The notes under the pieces are model-generated. The model did not search any database, was not told the DNA's origin, and worked only from the letters and a program-made list of their open reading frames with translations. Of a stretch of DNA of 32,157 bases, positions 16,370-22,608 are shown in pieces. Each line of letters starts with the position of its first letter. Position 1 is the first letter of the stretch. The translations under genes and the position numbers were made by a program. The stretch covers positions 1 through 32,157 of IMG/VR virus record IMGVR_UViG_3300011115_000400; one strand, given 5' to 3'. The DNA is from a virus.

Positions 16370-16552
16370 ATGAATCATATTAAACAAATTGGAGCGGGTG
16401 TTATAGTTAATACCAAAGATTATAAAGGCGAATTATCACAGCATCCATCAATATTAGAGCATCCAGAACTATTTGAGATAGTTAGTGAATTACCTGATAA
16501 ATATGATGTGTTGGATTATACTTCATCAACAACAGAGGAGCAGATTAACTAA
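16370..16552 (+). CDS. Hypothetical protein, 60 residues
   Basis: ATG 16370 is preferred to an upstream in-frame ATG (16253) that lies inside the fibre gene. The protein begins MNHIKQIGAGVIVNTKDYKG and has HPELFEIVSELPDKYDVLDY. Similar short acidic proteins follow fibre genes in related phages. The function is unknown. It has no membrane segment. Confidence 0.7.
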   Translation: MNHIKQIGAGVIVNTKDYKGELSQHPSILEHPELFEIVSELPDKYDVLDYTSSTTEEQIN

Positions 16553-16581
16553 AAATATTTAAAAGTAAAATTTAAGTAACT

Positions 16582-16749
16582 ATGCAACATCAAGACACAC
16601 TAATAGGCAAATTATCAGTTTTAATTTCATTAACATTCGCTTATATAAGTGTTACCAATGTACAACCTTATTTAACTGCAATGGCAAGTATTGTAAGTAT
16701 AATAGCTGGATGTTTTGCGATTAATTATTACATTAAAAAATCAAAGTAA
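16582..16749 (+). CDS. Small membrane protein, possible holin or antiholin
   Basis: A 55-residue ORF: LSVLISLTFAYISV (about 11-24) and YLTAMASIVSIIAGCFAINY (about 30-49) are two hydrophobic helices joined by a short turn, with a Lys-rich C-terminal end (KKSK). It is followed one base later by a second two-helix protein and then by spanin-like and lysozyme genes. Holin or antiholin is the natural guess. The size fits class II holins. No family is recognised. Confidence 0.7.
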   Translation: MQHQDTLIGKLSVLISLTFAYISVTNVQPYLTAMASIVSIIAGCFAINYYIKKSK

Positions 16750-16750
16750 A

Positions 16751-17008
16751 ATGAAAGACAATTTTATAAATAGTATGTTAGGCGAAGGTGGAAAAATAAG
16801 CCATAAAAGATTTATAAGCGTACTGCTAAGTATAGCAGTTACATTTGTGTTAATATGGGCAACAGTTAAATATAAAGAACTGATAACTGGAATGTATAAT
16901 AGTGCTTTAATATTTATATCTGTAATGTCGGGCGTTGCAACTGCAAGTCAGATAGTAGCACTTGTAAAAGGAACTCCGGCACCCAAAGAAGAAAATAAAC
17001 AAGATTAA
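16751..17008 (+). CDS. Putative holin
   Basis: An 85-residue protein. ATG 16751 is preferred to ATG 16715, which lies inside the previous gene. The N-terminal polar part, with LGEGGKISHKRFISV, precedes two hydrophobic helices at about 22-41 (FISVLLSIAVTFVLIWATVK) and 50-70 (NSALIFISVMSGVATASQIV). The C-terminus is charged (KEENKQD). The pattern GKISxKRFISxL is common in Bacteroidetes phage holins. It would make the inner-membrane lesion that lets the downstream lysozyme reach the wall. Confidence 0.7.
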   Translation: MKDNFINSMLGEGGKISHKRFISVLLSIAVTFVLIWATVKYKELITGMYNSALIFISVMSGVATASQIVALVKGTPAPKEENKQD

Positions 17009-17017
17009 AATTATACT

Positions 17018-17656
17018 ATGTCACATCACATAACAAAGTCGCCTCCGAATAAGCAACTAATCTACTTAGCTATATTAATTGCATTATTAATATTTATGAT
17101 TGGGTTGCAAAGCTGCAATTCAGAAAAGAAAGCATTAAAGCCATACAAGGCAGTTAATAGTGATATTGATACTTCATTCAAGGCAAAGAAAATAGAGTTA
17201 ATAAGTAGGGTGTGTGCAGTTAATTTTCCTATTGAAATAAAGACAATAGTAAAGGATTCGATCACTACTAAAATTGTAAGAGTACAAGATAATAATTTAG
17301 TGAATAAATTGAAATCAGAACTTGCCAAAAAGTGTAAAGACATCAATATAGATTCAATATATAATTTGCTCCCATTTGATACTATTTACATAGACCATTA
17401 CAAAACTAAAACAGTAACGCAAAAAGATACATTAAGCCTTTATAATATGGGCGTTGAAAATAGTAGATTGATTTATTATAACCAACAATTAAAGAATGTA
17501 ATTGATGACAATAATAAAGATATTGAAAAGCTAAATAAGAATTTAAAATTAGCTGATAAATGGAGAATAAGATGTATTATATTAATGGCTATAATTATTT
17601 GTTACTTTGGAATAAAAGTGTTTAATTTTGTTAGAAATTACAATATACCTATTTAA
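17018..17656 (+). CDS. Candidate unimolecular spanin
   Basis: A 212-residue protein. Residues 14-33 form a lipoprotein-like signal (LIYLAILIALLIFMIGLQSC) with Cys33 as the possible lipidation site. Residues 85-180 are mostly polar with helical parts (NNLVNKLKSELAKKCKD and NNKDIEKLNKNLKLADKW). Residues 185-202 are a hydrophobic segment (RCIILMAIIICYFGIKVF) followed by a short tail. A lipid anchor at one end and a membrane helix at the other is the layout of a u-spanin, which links and fuses inner and outer membranes in the last lysis step. Neighbours are holin-like genes and a lysozyme. The lipobox is imperfect (LQSC). Confidence 0.6.
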   Translation: MSHHITKSPPNKQLIYLAILIALLIFMIGLQSCNSEKKALKPYKAVNSDIDTSFKAKKIELISRVCAVNFPIEIKTIVKDSITTKIVRVQDNNLVNKLKSELAKKCKDINIDSIYNLLPFDTIYIDHYKTKTVTQKDTLSLYNMGVENSRLIYYNQQLKNVIDDNNKDIEKLNKNLKLADKWRIRCIILMAIIICYFGIKVFNFVRNYNIPI

Positions 17657-17658
17657 TT

Positions 17659-18663
17659 ATGCCTAGAACACCAATCAAGCTGACAATAGCTAAAGAATTT
17701 CGGTTAAAGTACGGAGCTGAAATGCCAACTGCTAAGTTAGCTAGATTAATGTACGAGAAATGTAAGGAAGCGTTTAATAACATTGAACACGCTAGATCAA
17801 CATTACGAATGATTGAGGGCAAACTCGGTAAACATAGCCGAAAGTATGTTGCAGACAAATCATTATTTATAAAAGAATCAAGAACATCCGCCCCTTATTC
17901 ATTACCTAAATCGGACGAAGAAAGTTTTGAATTATTCCAAATCAAAGGACATAAAAAAGGTTTTATAATTAATGATGTTCATTTGCCTTATCATTCAGTT
18001 TCAGCATTAACCGCTGCCATTGACTTCGCAAAAAAAGAAAAGCCAGATTTTATTTTTATCAATGGTGACTTAGTGGACTTTCACTCAGTTAGCTATTTTC
18101 AGAAAGACCCTCGTAAAAAAAGATTTAGCGAAGAATTAGATATATTACAACAATTCATAGGTGAATTGCATACAATTTTCAAAGGTGCAAAGATTTATTA
18201 CAAGTTCGGAAACCACGAAGAAAGATATGATAGTTTTTTATATCAAAAAGCACACGAATTGAAAGGCGTTGAGGAGTTTGAACTGGAGCAGATAGTAAAA
18301 AAAAGATGTCCTAATATTACTATAATAAGGGACAAGAGAATAGTAGTAATGAACGGGTTGCCATTTATTCACGGACACGAATTTGGTCGTGGTGTATTCA
18401 ATCCAGTAAATGCTGCTAGAGGGTTGTTTCTGCAAGCTAAACATTCAGCAGTTAAAGGCGATTGCCATACATCAAGCGAACATACAGAGCCTAATATCTT
18501 TGGTAAAATTATGACTACTTACTCAGTAGGTTGTTTATGTGGTTTGACTCCGAAATGGTTGCCGATGAATAAATGGAATCACGGTTTTGCAATGATTGAC
18601 GTTTCAGAAAAAGGAAAATTTAAATTTAGAAATTATAGAATTCACAACGGCGAAGTGATGTAA
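17659..18663 (+). CDS. Metallophosphoesterase
   Basis: A 334-residue calcineurin-like phosphoesterase. All motifs are present: NDVHLPYH (Asp106, His108), INGDLVD (136-140), FGNHEER (184-188), IHGHEFGRG (His238, His240), and GDCH (267-270). The first about 60 residues form a helical domain (EFRLKYGAEMPTAKLARLMY) like the HTH-type N-termini seen in phage members. The substrate cannot be told from the sequence. It could act on DNA ends, nucleotides or a host factor. It lies between the spanin-like gene and lysozyme, with two bases separating it from the former. Confidence 0.9.
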   Translation: MPRTPIKLTIAKEFRLKYGAEMPTAKLARLMYEKCKEAFNNIEHARSTLRMIEGKLGKHSRKYVADKSLFIKESRTSAPYSLPKSDEESFELFQIKGHKKGFIINDVHLPYHSVSALTAAIDFAKKEKPDFIFINGDLVDFHSVSYFQKDPRKKRFSEELDILQQFIGELHTIFKGAKIYYKFGNHEERYDSFLYQKAHELKGVEEFELEQIVKKRCPNITIIRDKRIVVMNGLPFIHGHEFGRGVFNPVNAARGLFLQAKHSAVKGDCHTSSEHTEPNIFGKIMTTYSVGCLCGLTPKWLPMNKWNHGFAMIDVSEKGKFKFRNYRIHNGEVM

Positions 18664-18716
18664 TATGTCGACTATAATGTGCATATTACTTGACAATGTT
18701 TAAAATAATCAACAAT

Positions 18717-19172
18717 ATGAAAATAACACAAATTAGTGATGCTTGTATTGACTTAGTAAAGTCATTTGAGGGGTTTTTTTCAAAGCCTTATTTATGTCCG
18801 GCAAATGTGCCAACAATAGGTTATGGCACTATATTATATCCTAATGGTAAAAAGGTAACTTTGCAAGATTATCCTTGCACCGAAGAGCAGGCAATAGAAT
18901 GGATGAGATTTGAATTAAACCAAAAAGCAAAGGAAGTTGATGCTATGACAAGCGATGCAGTTACCCAACATCAATTTGATGCACTTGTGTCATTTGCTTA
19001 TAACTGTGGGAGTGGTGCTTTAAAAGGCTCTACTTTGCTAAAGCGTGTTAATGCTAATCAATCCGACCCGACTATTATAGATGCTTTCTTGATGTGGACT
19101 AAAGCAGATGGCAAAACATTAAACGGTTTAGTTAGAAGAAGAAAAGCTGAAGCTAAACTATATTTTAGTTAG
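18717..19172 (+). CDS. Endolysin, GH24 lysozyme
   Basis: A 151-residue muramidase from ATG 18717. An upstream TTG (18690) and ATG (18696) are in frame but the family normally starts MKIxxxxxxLVKSFEGF. Glu18 in KSFEGFF is the catalytic acid. Thr33 in NVPTIGYG is the second catalytic position. The Asp of T4 lysozyme is replaced by Cys27 (LCPAN), as in many phage GH24 enzymes. Further family parts are FDALVSFAYNCGSGAL and GLVRRRKAEAKLY. No signal peptide is present, so release depends on a holin. It is the last gene of the late operon and is followed by a hairpin terminator. Confidence 0.93.
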   Translation: MKITQISDACIDLVKSFEGFFSKPYLCPANVPTIGYGTILYPNGKKVTLQDYPCTEEQAIEWMRFELNQKAKEVDAMTSDAVTQHQFDALVSFAYNCGSGALKGSTLLKRVNANQSDPTIIDAFLMWTKADGKTLNGLVRRRKAEAKLYFS

Positions 19173-19173
19173 T

Positions 19174-19208
19174 AATAAAGCTACTATGTAACTCATAATA
19201 GCTTTATT
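19174..19208. terminator. Bidirectional terminator between lysozyme and leftward genes
   Basis: AATAAAGCTA (19174-19183) and TAGCTTTATT (19199-19208) form a perfect 10-bp stem with a 15-base loop. It lies exactly between the convergent lysozyme gene (ends 19172) and the leftward 76-residue gene (ends 19211), so it may stop transcription from both sides. A long T run is missing. Confidence 0.7.
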
Positions 19209-19210
19209 GG

Positions 19211-19441
19211 TTAGAATGGGCAATATTCTTTTTTAGGTATTAATTCAATTCTTTTTTTCAATTCATCTAATTTTATAAAATCCTTACCAACCCAATAACC
19301 AGCAGTCATACCTTTCAATGTTCTCTTAATTTCATTACCAGTCCTTGTATTAATCAACTTCTTACATTCAGTCCATTTATATTGTGGCATATTTTTCAAT
19401 TGCCATTTTGCTATATAACTAACTTTTATATTCATTATCAA
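19211..19441 (-). CDS. Hypothetical protein, 76 residues
   Basis: The product starts MIMNIKVSYIAKWQLKNMPQ and has YKWTECKKLINTRTGNEIKR, then GMTAGYWVGKDFIKLDELKK. I recognise the pattern (a small basic beta-rich protein found in Bacteroidetes phages and genomes) but know no function. The second Met (19435) is an alternative start. It is the last gene of the leftward block, lies just beyond the half-site at 19478-19486, and may be the last cassette of the array. Confidence 0.7.
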   Translation of the reverse strand: MIMNIKVSYIAKWQLKNMPQYKWTECKKLINTRTGNEIKRTLKGMTAGYWVGKDFIKLDELKKRIELIPKKEYCPF

Positions 19442-19477
19442 TACTTATTTAGTAGGTAAACTTGCGTATATAAGAGA

Positions 19478-19486
19478 GTTGTGTGC
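19478..19486 (-). other. Cassette boundary half-site GCACACAAC
   Basis: On the minus strand GCACACAAC starts at the last base of the stop codon of the 200-residue methyltransferase gene. It is the exact complement of GTTGTGTGC, the 3' end of the attC-like element at 20007-20207. That pairing of ends is what is seen between successive attC sites of a cassette array. Confidence 0.5.
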
Positions 19487-20088
19487 TACTTGTCGGACAC
19501 ACCCTGCGATTTTATAAATGTTACCCAATGTGTTTGCATTTTAATTCCAGACTTATGACCAAACAAAGGGGCTTCATCTGTTAGTTTTAAAATTTCTTTA
19601 ATTGGAAATTTTACTTCATTCCACTTGAAAATCAAAATACCATTTGGCTTTAAAACTCTAAAACATTCGGCAAAACCTTTGCGTAACATTTCACGCCAAT
19701 TGCCTTGTAAAGAGCCATACTTTTTTGTTATTTGGCTTTCATTTAATTGCTCAATATGCGGTGGGTCAAAAACAACTAAATAAAAACTATTGTCAGGTTG
19801 CTTTATGTCTGTAAAATCACCAACAATACAAGGCTCAATAATGTTTGTTTTTGTACCACAAGGATAAGTGTCTATATGTGTTTCAAACCTTTTATCTAAG
19901 TATAATGCTCTTGGGTCTTTTTTATCAAACCACATTCCTTTTGGACCACAACAAACATCTAAAACACTTTTTGTTTTGTGTCCTAAGTCCTGTTGGACTT
20001 CAAGCAGCACACAACATTGGGTTTTGTGTAAGTGTGGCTGGACGTTGTTAGCTTCAACTTCAGTAATACTATTTTGCTTTTGTTCCAT
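19486..20088 (-). CDS. SAM-dependent (DNA) methyltransferase
   Basis: A 200-residue class I methyltransferase. SVLDVCCGPKGMWFDK (41-56) is motif I (SAM binding). LVVFDPPHIEQL (104-115) is a DPPH catalytic motif of the type seen in DNA N-methyltransferases. FRVLKPNGILIFKWNEV follows as a Rossmann strand. The C-terminal GHKSGIKMQTHWVTFIK is typical of a phage family. A DNA target is likely, but the target base is unknown. The first about 27 residues are encoded inside the attC-like element at 20007-20207. A GTG at codon 27 (20010) is an alternative start. No matching restriction enzyme is nearby, so a self-protection or anti-restriction role is plausible. Confidence 0.8.
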   Translation of the reverse strand: MEQKQNSITEVEANNVQPHLHKTQCCVLLEVQQDLGHKTKSVLDVCCGPKGMWFDKKDPRALYLDKRFETHIDTYPCGTKTNIIEPCIVGDFTDIKQPDNSFYLVVFDPPHIEQLNESQITKKYGSLQGNWREMLRKGFAECFRVLKPNGILIFKWNEVKFPIKEILKLTDEAPLFGHKSGIKMQTHWVTFIKSQGVSDK

Positions 20089-20207
20089 CTTGACGATATA
20101 AATTGGGTTTTTAATTGTTATCTTTTACATTTGTAATTCTATTGGGCTGTGGTTGTGGGCTGACGTAATTCTATTGCCACACCTACACAAAGCCCTGTAC
20201 GTTAGGC
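20007..20207 (-). repeat. attC-like element 3 (between dcm and the second methyltransferase)
   Basis: On the minus strand it starts GCCTAAC (a perfect match to the RYYYAAC consensus of attC ends), whose TAA is the stop codon of dcm. It ends with GTTGTGTGC. The arms 20177-20195 and 20019-20037 pair over 19 positions with two mismatches. ACGTCAGCC follows the left arm, CGTCCAGCC precedes the right arm, and TACAAATGT (20135-20127) lies in the loop. The start codon of the next gene lies inside the element. At 201 bases it is longer than most integron attC sites. Confidence 0.65.
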
Positions 20208-21104
20208 GAAAGCACTACCATTCGTTCCATTTACGAGCTGACTTCTCAATTTGATGTGGTTTTTAATACACTCAAACAAATAGAAACCAACAAAAGGAAC
20301 TATGGCATTTCCTAAGCCTTTAAGTCTGTCCATCCTTTCGGGTATCCCATCACCAGCTCCACAAAGTAAGGGTTCGGCAATAGTGTTTTGTCCTTCACTT
20401 CCCCATTGGTGTTGTCTAAATACCATTTCTTTAGTGTCCACCCTAAATTCACTCCGTATTTTACTCCACTCTTCCGAGTTCTTATACCTTTCCACATCAA
20501 TAAAGGCGTTTCCCATCCTATCTGAAAAGACACCGTGTGCGTTGGGGTAGGCAATAACGTATATTCGTTCTCTACGATGTCTAAATCCAAATGTTGTAGC
20601 TGATAAACATTGCCATTCCGCATCATACCCGATTTCGGAAAGGTCGCATAACACTCGTTCAAATCCTCGAATAGTAAGGTTTGGGCTGTTTTCAATGATG
20701 ATGTATTCAGGTCTAACTTCCCCCACAATGCGGTACATTTCGCCCCATAAACCTGAACGGTGTCCTTTAATCCCTTTTGCTTTGGTGTTTGCCCCCGAAA
20801 TATCTTGGCAAGGGAAGCCACCACTAATGATGTTGACTTTTTCGGGGTTTCTAAGTTGTCTAATATCTTCATATTGTTTTGTATTTTCAAATCTGTATTT
20901 TAATAATTGCCTGTTCCATTCGTTAATATCACAGTTCCATTTTGTTGGTATTCCTGCCCATTCTGCACCCAATTCAAACCCACCTATTCCACTAAATAAA
21001 CTGCCGTGAGATATTCCTAAACTACCCATGCCATCGCCTAACATCGCATTGGCAATATTGGGGCTGACGTTCTTAATTTGAGCTTCTGTATTTTCTACTA
21101 TCAT
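20202..21104 (-). CDS. dcm: DNA (cytosine-5)-methyltransferase
   Basis: A 300-residue C5-cytosine methyltransferase with all main motifs in order: SLFSGIGGFELG (35-46, motif I), GGFPCQDIS (95-103, motif IV, nucleophile Cys99), IIENSPNL (136-143, motif VI, Ser in place of the common Val), RHRRERIYVIAYP (175-187, motif VIII) and GLGNAIVP (263-270, motif X). The target recognition region (about 190-255) is short. The first about 23 residues are encoded by the attC-like element at 21036-21170. ATG at codon 21 or 26 is an alternative start. G+C is clearly above its neighbours (29 of 60 in 20701-20760), which suggests recent acquisition. The stop codon is part of the next attC-like element. The gene contains a second ORF in another frame (20312-20890). 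Confidence 0.93.
   Translation of the reverse strand: MIVENTEAQIKNVSPNIANAMLGDGMGSLGISHGSLFSGIGGFELGAEWAGIPTKWNCDINEWNRQLLKYRFENTKQYEDIRQLRNPEKVNIISGGFPCQDISGANTKAKGIKGHRSGLWGEMYRIVGEVRPEYIIIENSPNLTIRGFERVLCDLSEIGYDAEWQCLSATTFGFRHRRERIYVIAYPNAHGVFSDRMGNAFIDVERYKNSEEWSKIRSEFRVDTKEMVFRQHQWGSEGQNTIAEPLLCGAGDGIPERMDRLKGLGNAIVPFVGFYLFECIKNHIKLRSQLVNGTNGSAFA
20312..20890 (-). CDS. Overlapping ORF nested in dcm, phage methyltransferase-associated protein
   Basis: A 192-residue ORF on the same strand as dcm but in the +1 frame, wholly inside it. It is not ordinary shadow sequence. The parts TSSLKTAQTLLFEDL (63-77), FPKSGMMRNGNVYQL (84-98), LLPTPTHT (112-119) and LPNPYFVELVMGYPKGWTDL (171-190) match a phage protein pattern known to me as S-S-x-K-T...SGMxxNGxxYxL...LPTPT...FVExxMGFPxGWTDL, found next to or fused with phage C5 methyltransferases. 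It starts at ATG 20890 or 20872. SGMMRNG is read from the DNA of Dcm GYDAEWQ, and the GWTDL end from that of Dcm RMDRLKG. Function unknown. A spurious but conserved out-of-frame product remains possible. Confidence 0.6.
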   Translation of the reverse strand: MKIQNNMKILDNLETPKKSTSLVVASLAKIFRGQTPKQKGLKDTVQVYGAKCTALWGKLDLNTSSLKTAQTLLFEDLNECYATFPKSGMMRNGNVYQLQHLDLDIVENEYTLLPTPTHTVSFQIGWETPLLMWKGIRTRKSGVKYGVNLGWTLKKWYLDNTNGEVKDKTLLPNPYFVELVMGYPKGWTDLKA

Positions 21105-21170
21105 TTGTTGTTATTTGAACATTTGTACTATTTAATCCCCAACATCGCCAATGCTTCAACGTTAGCTGCC
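21036..21170 (-). repeat. attC-like element 2 (upstream of and into dcm)
   Basis: On the minus strand: GGCAGCTAAC at the start (21170), left arm GCATTGGCGATGTTGGGG (21154-21137), TACAAATGT in the loop (21127-21119), AACGTCAGCC before the right arm, right arm CCCCAATATTGCCAATGC (21063-21046), and GTTAGGC at the end (21042-21036), which fits GTTRRRY. The arms pair over all 18 positions on this strand if two G-T wobbles are allowed. On the plus strand these would be A-C mismatches. The dcm ATG (21104) lies in the loop. Confidence 0.7.
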
Positions 21171-21203
21171 ATTTGCGACACAGTCTGCATCATAAATTTA
21201 TTT

Positions 21204-21404
21204 TTAATCTATTGCAGACAATTTCTTTATATTTCTAAATTGCCTGTAAGTCATTTTTTTAATAAAGAAAAACAAATCACGACCAGCACTACACACTAAC
21301 CCTTGATTTGCATATTTCATATTATTAGCAACAATTCCAATACATATCATTTCAGCAGCTTTTGCTTTTTGAATTTCTACTTCTGTTAATTTATTCTTTT
21401 TCAT
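21204..21404 (-). CDS. Hypothetical protein, 66 residues
   Basis: A small basic protein: KKNKLTEVEIQKAKAAEMIC, NNMKYANQGLVCSAGRDLFF and a basic C-terminus (TYRQFRNIKKLSAID). Its start overlaps the end of the upstream gene by 14 bases, so the two are coupled. It lies between attC-like elements 1 and 2 and so could be cassette cargo. No family is recognised. Confidence 0.65.
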   Translation of the reverse strand: MKKNKLTEVEIQKAKAAEMICIGIVANNMKYANQGLVCSAGRDLFFFIKKMTYRQFRNIKKLSAID

Positions 21405-21627
21405 TAGAAATTGTTTTTAAAATATTAGAAATTTCAATAATGTTCATAGTTTTTGCTTTTATTTTCCAATCAATACTTTCTTTATTAGAAGTTGTGATAG
21501 TATTATTAATAAAATCAATTCTAAAATTGCTGCCATTAATCTCACATAAATTTGCAAAATCATCTTTTAAATACGACTGAACTATGAAATCAAGTCCTTG
21601 ATATTTTAGCTTTATTAAGTCTTTCAC
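21391..21627 (-). CDS. Hypothetical protein, 78 residues
   Basis: The start is GTG (21627), with no in-frame ATG near. The product begins KDLIKLKYQGLDFIVQSYLK and includes NLCEINGSNFRIDFINNTIT and a helical acidic end. No signal peptide or membrane helix. It is the first gene after attC-like element 1 and is coupled to the 66-residue gene. No family is recognised. Confidence 0.65.
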   Translation of the reverse strand: MKDLIKLKYQGLDFIVQSYLKDDFANLCEINGSNFRIDFINNTITTSNKESIDWKIKAKTMNIIEISNILKTISNEKE

Positions 21628-21658
21628 GTTGCTTGTTTTTTGTCGTTGGACGAAAAAC

Positions 21659-21858
21659 GGCAGCTAACAAGTGGTTTGGCAAAAGCAAGGCTTGACGGAT
21701 TAAGCCTCAACATTTGTACGCTATTCAACCACAGTTCCAGCTTGACGTTCTTTGCTCAACATTGTTAATTAATATTTTACTTTGTTCTTTACTCAACTTT
21801 AGTTTTCGGCTGACGTGCATAAATTCCTTGCCTTCGCCAAGCCTTTTTCGTTACCTGC
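21659..21858 (-). repeat. attC-like element 1
   Basis: On the minus strand it starts GCAGGTAACG (21858-21849) and ends GTTAGCTGCC (21668-21659). Left arm 21843-21826 (GGCTTGGCGAAGGCAAGG) pairs with right arm 21690-21673 (CCTTGCTTTTGCCAAACC): 15 of 18 Watson-Crick pairs plus two G-T wobbles at the same arm positions as in element 2. ACGTCAGCC follows the left arm, CCGTCAAGCC precedes the right arm, and TACAAATGT (21718-21710) is in the loop. The 21628-21870 gap holds this element and no gene. Confidence 0.7.
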
Positions 21859-21870
21859 TATACTTCATTA

Positions 21871-22065
21871 CTATTTTTTAAAAGTTTCAGTAAAATAATC
21901 TATTGGGCTATTACCATTATCTCTATAACCATCAGCATAACCATTATTATGAGCATCCATAATCTGTTGCTTTTCCATTTCTTTGGCTAATGAGATTGCA
22001 TCTATTGCCAACATATGATTTTCGGTTATTTGATAAATAAACCATTCTAATGCAGTTTGTTTCAT
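21871..22065 (-). CDS. Conserved small phage protein, 64 residues
   Basis: MKQTALEWFIYQITENHMLA, then AKEMEKQQIMDAHNNGYADG and YFTETFKK. This pattern (KQTAxEW... AKxMEKxQIxDAxxxGxxDG... YxxxTF) is very frequent in Bacteroidetes phages. The function is unknown to me. It is probably a small early protein. The stop codon lies 13 bases before attC-like element 1. Confidence 0.8.
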   Translation of the reverse strand: MKQTALEWFIYQITENHMLAIDAISLAKEMEKQQIMDAHNNGYADGYRDNGNSPIDYFTETFKK

Positions 22066-22074
22066 TTTTTATTT

Positions 22075-22359
22075 TTAAAGTTTACAAATTTCATTATCAA
22101 TATCAGAATAATTATTTTCTAGATACTTATCAATAATAGCGTTCTCACTTTCATTATAAAGTGATTTATTCCATTCAATTGTATCTTCACAAGTTGTAAC
22201 TATTTCAACAGTTGCCGAATATTTAAAGCCCCAGTATTCTCCTGCATCTTCTCCAACATCTATTGAATGTGGTTCGCCAGTAAATTCTACATCTAAAAAA
22301 TAAGATTCACCATTTTCATTTAATGATGTCATTTCAATTTGTCTTGTTATTGTTTCCAT
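22075..22359 (-). CDS. Hypothetical protein, 94 residues
   Basis: An acidic protein: METITRQIEMTSLNENGESY, VGEDAGEYWGFKYSATVEIV and an acidic helical end (NESENAIIDKYLENNYSDID). No signal peptide, membrane helix or known motif. It lies two bases from the upstream gene's stop, in the early leftward operon. Confidence 0.7.
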   Translation of the reverse strand: METITRQIEMTSLNENGESYFLDVEFTGEPHSIDVGEDAGEYWGFKYSATVEIVTTCEDTIEWNKSLYNESENAIIDKYLENNYSDIDNEICKL

Positions 22360-22360
22360 A

Positions 22361-22597
22361 TTATCTAATTGTAAGGGTTATGTCTAATTCAATATTTTCG
22401 ATGACTGATTTATGCACAAAAAAATAATCTTTTTCATCAAACTTTAAATTATAGCCTAATTCAGCTAATTTATCAATGCTTGATTTTTCAACGTTTCCTT
22501 GCAATGCTATTCGATAAGCAGAATAAGCAATCGAATAAAACATTTCTGCATCTACTTTGGTTAATAACTCCTGTAAAATTTCATTTACTTTTTTCAT
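22361..22597 (-). CDS. Hypothetical protein, 78 residues
   Basis: Helical N-terminus (KKVNEILQELLTKVDAEMFY), then YSAYRIALQGNVEKSSIDKL and NLKFDEKDYFFVHKSVIENI. No membrane segment. Not recognised. It is part of the early leftward operon. Confidence 0.7.
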   Translation of the reverse strand: MKKVNEILQELLTKVDAEMFYSIAYSAYRIALQGNVEKSSIDKLAELGYNLKFDEKDYFFVHKSVIENIELDITLTIR

Positions 22598-22608
22598 TTT
22601 GTTTTTTT

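Noticed and set aside
20302-21009. Plus-strand ORFs of 82 and 104 residues opposite dcm
   Set aside because: Antisense shadows of dcm with no known motif, unlike the same-strand nested ORF at 20312-20890.
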